Shown here: positions 1 to 8,500 of the stretch, piece after piece | Position numbering within the stretch: the first letter of the stretch is position 1 | Layout of the letters: every line of letters begins with the position of its first letter | From: Thermoflexales bacterium | GTDB lineage: Bacteria; Chloroflexota; Anaerolineae; S140-20 | Assembly (NCBI GenBank): GCA_015484715.1 | Contig: WFUY01000065.1 | Span: 1 to 17,860 of the forward strand | Direction: 5' to 3' | DNA: 17,860 bases | Notes under the pieces: model-generated | Database searches by the model: none | The model's input: the letters and a program-made list of their open reading frames with translations, nothing else | What the model was told of the DNA's origin: nothing | Made by a program: the position numbers and the translations under genes

Positions 1-618
1 ATCTTTGCTTGTGTAACTCACCTTCTCAAGAATGCTCATAAGCCCTAGCAGCAGGAACTCCCGGAGCGTCTCATCTTCAACCCGCAGGATTTCCTCCTTG
101 AAAAAGAGAATCTCTTCAAGGATCGCAGGGTCGTAGGCTAACCGGATAATCTGTATGTCTTGGGGGGCAGAGAGAGCAGGGGGATGGAAAGGCGTGGACA
201 ACAGCCGCTCGATCTCCGATCGCAAGCGGGACAGATCGTACATCTCTGAGCCACGGAGCTTCACCCGGGCGACGAAAACGGCTACCGGCAGGATGTCAAT
301 ACCCCACGCTCCGAAGCCCATCTGCTTGGCAACCAAAGGGGTTGTGCCGCAACCGACGAAGGGATCAAAGACCCGATGGCGGTCCGGGTCCGCCTTGAAC
401 TCGCGTAGAAAGAGCTCGACAAGCCGGAAAGAGAAACCCTCTTTGTACTGGAACCACCGATGAATGGGCGCAGTTTTATTGGGCACATAGGTAACCAACT
501 GACGCAAGCGTAGCCGTTCCTCAAAGTAGGGGAGATAACGTGCCTCAAGCGCCTCACGGGCTTGGGTTGCACCCTGGGTAGCTGATTGTTCCGCAAACCG
601 TTGAATCACGGTAGACAC
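1..618 (-). CDS. DNA methyltransferase (N4/N6 amino-methylase type), C-terminal part off the window
   Basis: The first 206 residues of a SAM-dependent DNA methylase are visible; the gene continues past the left edge. The key motif is DPFVGCGTT at residues 85-93, the SAM-binding motif I of amino-methyltransferases. It is followed by GIDILP, the usual acidic strand after motif I. Before it lies an HRWFQYKEGFS stretch that I associate with site-specific DNA methylases. The catalytic (D/N/S)PP(Y/F) motif is not in view, so the modified base cannot be named. The start is GTG at 616-618: an in-frame TGA lies at 634-636 and an AGGAGG Shine-Dalgarno sits 6 nt upstream of the GTG. It has its own sigma-70 promoter and is separated from the upstream operon by a terminator-like hairpin, so it is probably a separate transcription unit. 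No restriction endonuclease is visible on this side. An RNA methylase is possible but less likely. Confidence 0.8.
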   Translation of the reverse strand, partial: MSTVIQRFAEQSATQGATQAREALEARYLPYFEERLRLRQLVTYVPNKTAPIHRWFQYKEGFSFRLVELFLREFKADPDRHRVFDPFVGCGTTPLVAKQMGFGAWGIDILPVAVFVARVKLRGSEMYDLSRLRSEIERLLSTPFHPPALSAPQDIQIIRLAYDPAILEEILFFKEEILRVEDETLREFLLLGLMSILEKVSYTSKD

Positions 619-624
619 CAGGAA

Positions 625-630
625 CCTCCT
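625..630 (-). promoter_or_regulatory. Ribosome binding site of the methyltransferase
   Basis: A perfect AGGAGG lies 6 nt upstream of the GTG at 618. It is the main reason to accept a GTG start here; no ATG lies in frame between the preceding stop codon and motif I. Confidence 0.8.
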
Positions 631-634
631 GCTT

Positions 635-667
635 CATCGGCCCTGGAAGGGCTCCCTGCAGCCGATG
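635..667 (-). repeat. Inverted repeat at the predicted transcription start of the methyltransferase
   Basis: On the minus strand CATCGGC (667-661) and GCCGATG (641-635) form a perfect 7-bp inverted repeat 19 nt apart. The left arm overlaps the transcription start expected from the -10 box, and the right arm ends just before the Shine-Dalgarno. It could be an operator or part of a leader hairpin. The sequence alone does not decide between them. Confidence 0.45.
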
Positions 668-669
668 GA

Positions 670-698
670 ATTGTAAGGGAAGAAGCGAGGAGTGTCAA
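670..698 (-). promoter_or_regulatory. Sigma-70 promoter for the methyltransferase
   Basis: On the minus strand there is a perfect TTGACA -35 box (698-693), a 17-nt spacer and a TACAAT -10 box (675-670). Both boxes and the spacing are close to the housekeeping consensus. Transcription should start near 662-664 and give a leader of about 45 nt. The promoter lies directly after the terminator-like hairpin at 710-785. Confidence 0.8.
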
Positions 699-709
699 GG
701 CAAGAACAA

Positions 710-785
710 CGGGGTAGTCAGCCCATCCCATCGGCCGGGGGAACCAACCCCGCTGACTGTCCGATGGAGATGGACCACTACCCCG
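710..785 (-). terminator. Long terminator-like hairpin after the threonine-synthase/receiver gene
   Basis: The minus strand starts 27 nt after the stop codon with CGGGGTAGT (785-777), which pairs perfectly with ACTACCCCG (718-710). Inside, CCATCTCCATCGG pairs with CCGATGGGATGG with one bulged base. The loop holds a further GGGG/CCCC pair. Together they make a stem of about 21 bp over 76 nt. The following tract, TTGTTCTTG, is only moderately U-rich, so the terminator may be imperfect, or the hairpin may mainly protect the 3' end. Its position between an operon end and a strong promoter supports a terminator role. With the promoter, inverted repeat and Shine-Dalgarno it accounts for most of the 193-bp gap. 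Confidence 0.65.
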
Positions 786-811
786 CGTTCTACCGTGCCG
801 TCTCTCCGGGC

Positions 812-2476
812 TCAGCCTACCGCCGTCGAGAGCTCGCCAACCAGCGCATCCAGGGCATCCAGGTCCATGTAGGACCCCTTCTGCAGCAGGGACTCCACCT
901 TCCCGCTCAACCAGCGCCGCTCCTGAGCGGTCAGGTCCTTGGCCGTGATGACGATCACCGGGATGGTCGCGATCTGAGGGTCCTCCTTCATCGCCGTCAG
1001 GACGGCGAAGCCATCCATCCCCGGCATCATCAGGTCCAGCAGCACCAGGTCGGGCCGCTTCTCGCGGATGAGCTGGAGGCCCTGGCGACCATCATAGGCT
1101 TCGTAGATCTGGTAGCCGCCCTTGGCCTGGATGATCCGCCGCAGCAGGCGGACGGCATCGGGCTCATCGTCAATGATGGCCACACTCCGCACCCGGTCGT
1201 CCAGCCGTTCCAGCGAGGCCAGAAGCCCCTCTTCCTTAAGGACAGCCGGCCCTGGCTCGGCGACCATTTCCGAGGGCAGTTCCAGGCTGTGGACCCACTC
1301 CTCGTCCAGCAGGTGCTTCTCCACGGGAAAGGTGTGACCCGAGCAGTTGACGACGACGATCTCATCCTTACGGATGATCCCCTTCTGGATCAGCTTGAAG
1401 AGACCGGCGAAAGCCATAGCGGCAGCCGGTTCCATAGAAAGCCCTTCCATTCGGGCCATCACCCGCATCGCCCGGAACGCTTCTTCGTCGGTGACCTCTT
1501 CGAAGGCCCCTCCGTGCTCCAGCACGACGCGCCGCAGGAAGGGATAGGCCGGTCCTGGATTACCCGTCGCCACCGTAGCGATGAGGGTCTGCGGGTTGAG
1601 CACGGGCTCCACCTCGGCTAGCCCCTTGCGGAAGGAATGGACCATCGGGGCGCAGCCGGTCACCTGGATGCTGGCCAGCTTGGGCAGGTTGGGGATCAGC
1701 CCCATTCGGTAGAGTTCCTCGAAGCCCTGCCAGACGCCGACAGGGCCGAGGCCCCCGCTGACGGCCTGGATGTACCAGTCGGGGGCCCGCCAGCCCAACT
1801 GCTCGGCGATCTCGTAGGCGATGGTCTTCATACTTTGTCGGCTGGCAAAAGCGCGGATGCCTCGATCCAGGTAGAGCCCTTTGTGCTGAGCAAAGCGGGC
1901 CGCCACTTCCTTGGTCTGATCGTAGGTCGCCGTAACCTTGATCACCTCCGTGCCATAGAGGGCAACCTCGCGCATCTTGTCGGCCGGCACCGTGCTGGTG
2001 ACAAAGGCCCAGAGCTTGATGCCGGCCAGGGCTGAATAGGCCGAGTAGGAGATGGCAACATTTCCCGTCGAAGCCAATACACCCTCTGTGATCCCGTTCT
2101 CCTTCATAAGGGAGATAGCCAGAGAAGCCTGACGATCCTTAAAGGAGCCCGTCGGTCCCTGCCGTTCGTCCTTCACGTAGATGTAGGGATGCCCTAGCAT
2201 CATTCCCAGATGCTGGCTGTGGAGCAGCGGTGTTCCGCCTTCCCCCATCGTCACGATGTTCTCGTCGTGGAGCACCGGGAGCAGTTCCCGATACCGCCAC
2301 ATGCTGGTAAAGGGGCGGCTCTCCAACAGTTGGCGCAGACGGGGGGCCAGAGCGTCGTAATCGTACTCGACGTCCAGCCAGGCGTGGCTGCAACGAGGGC
2401 AGGCTGTTACGAGCCCTTTGTAAAGGAAACGATGGCCGCATTGCGGGCACTTCAGCCAAAAGTGATTCTTGCCCAT
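812..2476 (-). CDS. Threonine synthase-like PLP enzyme fused to a C-terminal response-regulator receiver domain
   Basis: A 554-aa fusion protein, cytosolic by sequence. Residues 10-29 hold a zinc-ribbon-like CPQC...CPRC pair (C10, C13, C26, C29). Residues of about 75-405 form a fold-type II PLP enzyme of the threonine synthase family: GEGGTPLL, then GSFKDRQ with the Schiff-base lysine K113, then the STGN loop, SGGLGPVG, and a late CSGHTFPVEKHLL. Family chemistry is O-phosphohomoserine to threonine, but cysteate synthase and other paralogues look similar, so the substrate is open. Residues 432-554 form a receiver domain: acidic pair D436-D437, phosphoacceptor D481 in LLDLMMP, T511 and K533, all key positions present. 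I chose ATG 2476 because the zinc ribbon follows at once and AAGGAAGGAG lies upstream. A GTG at 2584 would add 36 unfamiliar residues coded by palindromic repeats. It is the last gene of the probable operon with the giant kinase, 120 bp downstream of it. The receiver suggests direct control of the enzyme by phosphorylation, which is inference. Confidence 0.85.
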   Translation of the reverse strand: MGKNHFWLKCPQCGHRFLYKGLVTACPRCSHAWLDVEYDYDALAPRLRQLLESRPFTSMWRYRELLPVLHDENIVTMGEGGTPLLHSQHLGMMLGHPYIYVKDERQGPTGSFKDRQASLAISLMKENGITEGVLASTGNVAISYSAYSALAGIKLWAFVTSTVPADKMREVALYGTEVIKVTATYDQTKEVAARFAQHKGLYLDRGIRAFASRQSMKTIAYEIAEQLGWRAPDWYIQAVSGGLGPVGVWQGFEELYRMGLIPNLPKLASIQVTGCAPMVHSFRKGLAEVEPVLNPQTLIATVATGNPGPAYPFLRRVVLEHGGAFEEVTDEEAFRAMRVMARMEGLSMEPAAAMAFAGLFKLIQKGIIRKDEIVVVNCSGHTFPVEKHLLDEEWVHSLELPSEMVAEPGPAVLKEEGLLASLERLDDRVRSVAIIDDEPDAVRLLRRIIQAKGGYQIYEAYDGRQGLQLIREKRPDLVLLDLMMPGMDGFAVLTAMKEDPQIATIPVIVITAKDLTAQERRWLSGKVESLLQKGSYMDLDALDALVGELSTAVG

Positions 2477-2487
2477 GGCTTCTTTGA

Positions 2488-2497
2488 CTCCTTCCTT
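2488..2497 (-). promoter_or_regulatory. Ribosome binding site supporting the ATG at 2476
   Basis: AAGGAAGGAG on the minus strand ends 11 nt before the ATG at 2476. The spacing is a little long. The alternative in-frame GTG at 2584 has no recognisable Shine-Dalgarno, so this site favours the shorter protein. Confidence 0.55.
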
Positions 2498-2539
2498 CCG
2501 CGCGCACTTTTGGGGGATAAGGTCCAGTTGCCGGTAGAT

Positions 2540-2554
2540 CCCGCCTCGGCGGGG
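2540..2554. repeat. GC-rich palindrome, copy 1 (intercistronic)
   Basis: The plus strand reads CCCGCCTCGGCGGGG, a near-perfect 6-bp stem with a two-base turn. A sister copy differing at one base lies at 2580-2594. Both sit in the 120-bp gap between the kinase stop and the preferred start of the threonine-synthase fusion. They could act as small hairpins that stop, pause or stabilise the message, or they could be members of a dispersed genomic repeat. Confidence 0.6.
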
Positions 2555-2579
2555 TGGAAGCACAACGATGCTACCCTTT

Positions 2580-2594
2580 CCCACCTCGGCGGGG
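2580..2594. repeat. GC-rich palindrome, copy 2 (intercistronic)
   Basis: The plus strand reads CCCACCTCGGCGGGG. It differs from the copy at 2540-2554 by one base, which in RNA leaves a stem with one wobble or mismatch. It lies 2 nt after the stop codon of the giant kinase on the minus strand. Confidence 0.6.
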
Positions 2595-2596
2595 AC

Positions 2597-5500
2597 CTAC
2601 GCCTGCTCTTGGGACCGGGATTGGTTAGCCGTCAACCGGGCCAAAGCCTCAGCCACATCCTCGAGCAGCTCCTCCTGCTGAAAGATCCCTTTCTGCAACA
2701 GAGAGATGGTGCGTCCTGCAAGCCGTTGGCGATCCTCTTCGGAGAGGTCCTTCGCCGTCACCACGATGATAGGGATATCCCGAGTAGAGGGATTGGCCTT
2801 AACCGCCTCCAACACGGCGAAGCCATCCACCTCCGGCATCATCAAGTCCAAGATGACCAGATTAGGACGCTCGGCCTGGATCAGGGCGATGCCGTCAGCA
2901 CCGTTGCTGGCCTCCAGCACCATGCACCCCTGCCCCTCCTCCAGGATGCGGCGCAGCAACTGGATGTCGTCAGGGTTGTCGTCAATGATCAGGACTTTCT
3001 CTTGGGCTTGTCCGTCTAGCCGGGACAGCGCATTGAGCAGTTCGTCTTCCATAATCGGCTTGACCAAGTAGTCAGCAGCCCCCAAGCTGAAGCCCCGACC
3101 GGTATCACCCACGATGCTGCAGATGATCACGGGAATGTCCCGGGTCTCCGGCGTGGACTTCAATTCCTGGATTACACTCCAGCCATCCTTGCGCGGCATT
3201 AGGATGTCCAGGATGATAGCATAGGGCTTCAGGTTCATCGCCCACTGGAGTGCCTGTTGACTCTCTGTCAGGCCAACGACCTGGTAATCACGCTTGTCCA
3301 GATAGCGCTTGTAGAGGGTGATGACGCTCTCGTCGTCATCCACCACCAGGATCAGCTTCTTCCCCACCTCTACGGCCACATCCTCGCCCTCAGAAGGCTC
3401 CTCCTCCTGCTTGGGTCCACGGATGGGCAGCGTGAAGTAAAAGGTCGAACCCTTCCCCAGTTCGCTCTCCACCCAGATCTGCCCGCCGTGCATCTCGACG
3501 AAGTGGCGGCTGATGGGCAGCCCCAGGCCCGTTCCCGCGTAACGGCGTGTCGTAGAGGCATCCACCTGGGTGAACTCCTGGAAGATCTCCTCGTGCTTCT
3601 CCGGCGGGATACCGATCCCGGTGTCCTCGATGCTGATGGTCACGTAGCGGTCGTCGGCCTGGGCTCGCAAGCAGATGTATCCCTCTTCGGTGAACTTGGC
3701 CGCGTTGGAGAGCAGGTTGAGCATCACCTGACGGATCCGCTTGCCGTCGGCGATGATGGTCGGCAGGTCCTCGGCAACTTCCTTGCGCAGCTCGATGGAC
3801 TTGTCCTTGACCAGCGCCTTGGCCGTCGCCATCACGCCTTCGATGATGTCGTAGAGGTTGACCTCCTCGAAGACCAGCTCCATCCGACCTGCCTCGATCT
3901 TGGAGAGGTCCAGGATGTCGTTGATCAACCCTAGCAGGTGTTGACCACTGTTGTGAATCGCTTCCAGGTCTTGCCGCTGCAGGTCGGTGAGGGGACCATC
4001 AATGCCCTTGAGGATCACCCGCGAGAAGCCGATGATGGAGTTCAGCGGTGTCCGCAACTCGTGGGACATATTGGCCAGGAACTGAGACTTCAGCCGATCC
4101 ACCTCGCGCAGCTTCTCGGCCACCCGCTTCTGCTCGTCGTAGAGGCGAGCGTTCTCGATGGCGATGGTGATCTGGTCCGCCACGAGTTGAAGCACCGCGA
4201 CCTCGTCCTCACCGAAAGCTTCGGGGTCGGTGCTCTGCACATCCAAGGCTCCGATGACGCGGCCTCCCAGGATGAGAGGGATGGCCAACTCGGCCCGGGT
4301 ATCAGGCAGGAGTTCGTTGCGGAAGTGAACCCGGTCCTCGCCCACGCGGGCGACGCGGGGCTGCCCATAACGGGTCACCCAGCCGATCACCGAGTCGCTG
4401 CCCACCTCCAGAGCATGTCCTCGCTCCAGCAATATCCTGCCGATCTCACCGGTGCTGGCCTGGAGTTCCGCCCACCGCCCCGTCTCGTCTATCAGGAAGA
4501 TCTGAGCGTGGTAGTAGCCGAAGTGGTCGCGGATCAACTCGACGACGGCCGGCAGCAGTTGCTCGCGCTCCAGGATGGAGGTGGCCGAACGCCCCACCTT
4601 GGCCGCTGCCTCCAACTGGACGGCCCGCCGTCGGGTCTCCTCCAGCAGGCGCCGGTTCTCCAAGGCTACCGATGTCTGGGCCGCCACAACCTCGTAGAGC
4701 CGGATCTGACGTTTGGAGAAGCGGTAGGGATAGTTTTGGGCAACCAGCAAAGTCCCTACCAGCTGCTGCCCCGTCTGCATCGGCACGAAGACGACGGCCC
4801 GCTTTCCCAACTCTGTCAACATCTCCCGCAGCGGCTCCGTAATCCGGGTATCGCGGGCCACATCCTCGACCACAACCGTACGACCGGGAGCGAGCAGGCG
4901 ATCTAGTCCATACAGGTCCATCGGGATCCGATCGCCCAGCGGGGCTTCGGTCCTCTCCCGAATGCCCTTGACCGCAACCCGCTCCAGCCATAGGGCCTCC
5001 GGCGGTCCACCCACCAGGAAGATGCTGGCACTGTCCACATCCGGCTCCTGCAGAAAGGCCAGCGCAGCCGCCAGCACCTCTTCCACCGTCTGGGCCTCCA
5101 GCAGTTGCCGGCTGATGTCATAGTAGGTCTGGGTCTCTTCCAGCGCCTCCGTAGTCTGCCGGAAGAGCTGCAGGTTGTCCAGGGTCACCGCGATCTGGTC
5201 GGCCAGGGTGCGGAGACGTCGGACGTGACGTTCCGGGAACTCGGTGAGTGGCGCCGAACTGCTGAAGGAGAGGAATCCCAAGGAGCGGCCTCGGGCGAGC
5301 AGGCCCAGCGTGACCATTCCCCGGGTGCCGCTGTTGTGCATCACCTCCCGCACCTCCTCGGGCATAGAACAGGTGGGATCGTCGGCATCGGTGTAGATGA
5401 CGACTGCTTCGGGCTCGCCCAGGACCATCCTCGCCGTCTCCCGATCGGTGATGGGAAAATCGGTGAGGGTCGGCAGCGGGATCCGCTGGCCCGTGCCCAG

Positions 5501-8500
5501 GGAGAGGACGTGAATGTCGGCAGCCGTCGGCTCTCCGGCCTCGTCCCAGCGGGTAATCAGGCTGATGGAGATGCTGCCGGCCTCCGGGATCAGAACCTCG
5601 GCCAACTCCGCCGCACCTTCTAGGATGCTTTCGATGGACTGGGCCTCCCCCACCCGCCGGCTGGCCCGATAGAGGGCCTCGGTCTCCACCAGGCTGGTCT
5701 GGGTCTCCTGGAAGAGCCGGACGTTCTCGATGGCGTTGGCCAACTGGTCGGCCATCAGTTGGATGGTGGCGACGTCGGCCCGGGAGAAAGCCTCGGTCTG
5801 ATCGGACTGGATGGTCATCGCGCCGATCACCCGCCCCCGGCTGATGAGGGGCAGGGCCATCTCCGAGCGGGTGTCGGGCAACAGCGGGTTGATGAAGCGC
5901 ACCCGTTCCTTGCTCACGTCCAGGGCCACGCGGGGCTCTCCGTGGGCCGTGCACCAGCCGATCATCGAATTGCCGCCTACCTGCAGCCGGTGTCCACGCT
6001 CCACCATCCGACGGCCAGCCTCTCCGGTTCCGGCCCGCAACACCGCCCACGACCCCGTCTCGTCCAGCAGGAAGATGCCCGCATAGTAGAGGCCAAACCG
6101 CTCTTGGAGCAGGCTGATCGTCCGCTCCAGCAGCTCGTCCAGGTCCAGAACGGCGGTGGTCACCCGGGCGACCTCGGCCGCGGTCTCCAGTTGCAGCCGT
6201 CGGCGCTCCACTTGGGCGAAGGATCGGGCGTTCTGCAGCGCGATCGCCGCCTGGACGGCCAGGAAGGAGAGGGTCTCCACGTGCTCCTCGGTGAAGTAAT
6301 GCTTCTCGGTATGGGTACAGAAGATGACCCCGATGGCCTCCTGTCCCATCATCTGCATCGGAATTCCCACCAGGGAGTGCATCCCCGACTCCAGAGCACC
6401 CGGGTTCACGTCGGGATCGGCCTCGACATCGGGGACGACGAGGGGGCGACCGCTGCGGGCGATCTTGTCGGTGAAGCCTCCCCGACGGGGGTAGATGACC
6501 GGCGAGGAGGCCAGCCGCTCCGGCGCGTCGGCCGCGGCGGCCCGACGATAGCGACCCAGGTCCTCATCGTAGACGAAGACCGTGGTCAGGCTGGCCTGGG
6601 TCAGCTTCTGAGCCGCTTGAGCAACCCGCTCCATCACCTCCTCCAGCGAGGCGATGGAGGAGAGGGCAAGCCCGGCATCGTAGAGGTCCTGCAACTGACG
6701 GGCCCGACGCCGCGTCTCGTGGAAGAGGCGGGCGTTCTCGTGGGCAACGGCCACCTGAGCAGCAACCTGCTGGAAGAGGGCCAGGTCATCCTGGGTGTAG
6801 AAGCCGGCCTCTGCATAGCCCACGCTCAGCACCCCTAGTTGGCGCCCGTGGGTTCCCAGGGGGACGAAGATCGCCGAGCGAACGCCCGTCTGGAGGAGAT
6901 AGCGGCGGTCTTGGTGGTTCGACCCCATCTCTTCCGACGAGAGGGCGAGGTCTTTCAACAACAGAGGACGACCGCTCTGCAACACCTCTCCCATCAGGCT
7001 ATCCTCGACGGGGAAGGTCTGCACCGCGTGGAAGGCTTCCTTCCCTAGAGGGATCAGCCGGCAGTGCTCGGAATCCCGCTGAGGGTCGTAGAGGGCGACG
7101 TGGAGCTGGTGGAAAGGAAGGATGCGGCCCAGTTCCTGACTCAAGATACGGAAGAGTTCATCCCGATCCAGGGCCGTGCTCAGGCGGGCTGTGATCTCGT
7201 TCAGGAGGGCCAGCCGGCTGGCCTGGGTCTGGGTTTTCTCGAAGAGGCGGGCGCTCTCCAGAGCCTGGGCAACCTGATCCACCACCGCCTCTACGATGGC
7301 GATGTCATCCTCATCCCATTCCCGGGCCTCATCGGGCTCGAAGAAGTCCAGCGCCCCGATCACCTGATCGCGCAGCTTAATGGGCACAGCCAGGGCTGCC
7401 TTGGGGCGTTCATCTCCGTTCTTCCCGCCAACTACTTCGTCGTCGGCCTCGGAGAGGATCAGCAGGTCCTCCCGCTCCACCGCCAAGGCCATCTCCGGTC
7501 GCCAGACGTCGGCAGCCGTGATGCCGTCGGGGCCCAGGAAGTAGCCTGTCGGACGCTGACGATGGGCTGTGTACTCCTCCCAGGCCTCACGGATGTAACG
7601 CTGGTGAACCCGGCTGACCTCCTGCAGGGCCTGCTGGGTCTGCTCGAAGAGACGGGCATTCTGAATGGCCGCGGCCAACTGGTCGGCCAGAGCCTGGAGG
7701 ATTGTGACATCCTCGTCGGTGAAGGCAGCGACCTGGGTGGACTGGATGGTCATCGCACCGATCACCTGCCCCCGGCTGATGAGGGGCAGGGCCATCTCCG
7801 AGCGGGTATCGGGCAGGTAGGGGTTCTCAAAGCGTATGGCCTCCTTCCCCACGTCTAGGGCCACCCGGGGCTTTCCGTGGGCCGTGCACCAGCCGATCAT
7901 CGAGTTGCCCCCCACCTCCAGCCGGTGACCGGCCTCGATCTGCGCCCGGCCGGCCTCGCCGGTGCCCGCCCGCAGCACCGCCCACTGCCCGTATTCATCC
8001 ACCAGGAAGATACCGGCATAGTAGAGGTCAAAGCGCTCCCTGATCAACTCCACCGACTGAGAGAGCAATTCATCCAGGTTCAGGGTGGCACTGGCCGCCT
8101 GGGCGATCTCCGTCACCGTCTGGAACTGGAGTGCCCGACGCTGCGTGTCCTCCAGTAGGCGCAAGCTCTCCGTGACCGGTGCTGCCAACGGTCCCAGCGC
8201 CCGATAGAGCCGCTCCTCTTCCTCACTGAATCGGTGGGGCTCATCCCAGGGAATGGCCAGGATACCAATCCGACGCTCCCGGGTCACCAAGGGGATGACA
8301 ACCAGCGCTCGCACCCCCAGTTGCAGGGCCACATCCCGGGTAGTCTCATCCACCTGCTCGGCCGCCTCCATATCCTCGATCAGGTAAGGGATCTGGGGAT
8401 CCGCCAGGAAGAGCTGGGTGAAGGGGAAATCGGCCAAGTAGAGCCGAGTACCCACGGGAAAGGGAGGATCACCCTCGCGCTGCCAGTGGGCGGCCAGGAT

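Noticed and set aside
692..2035. Plus-strand open frames of 309 and 132 codons opposite the threonine-synthase fusion
   Set aside because: They lie antisense to a gene with clear motifs, and their translations show no family resemblance.
2477..2584. An N-terminal extension of the enzyme fusion from a GTG at 2584
   Set aside because: It has no Shine-Dalgarno, the added residues come from palindromic repeats, and the zinc ribbon begins right after the ATG at 2476.
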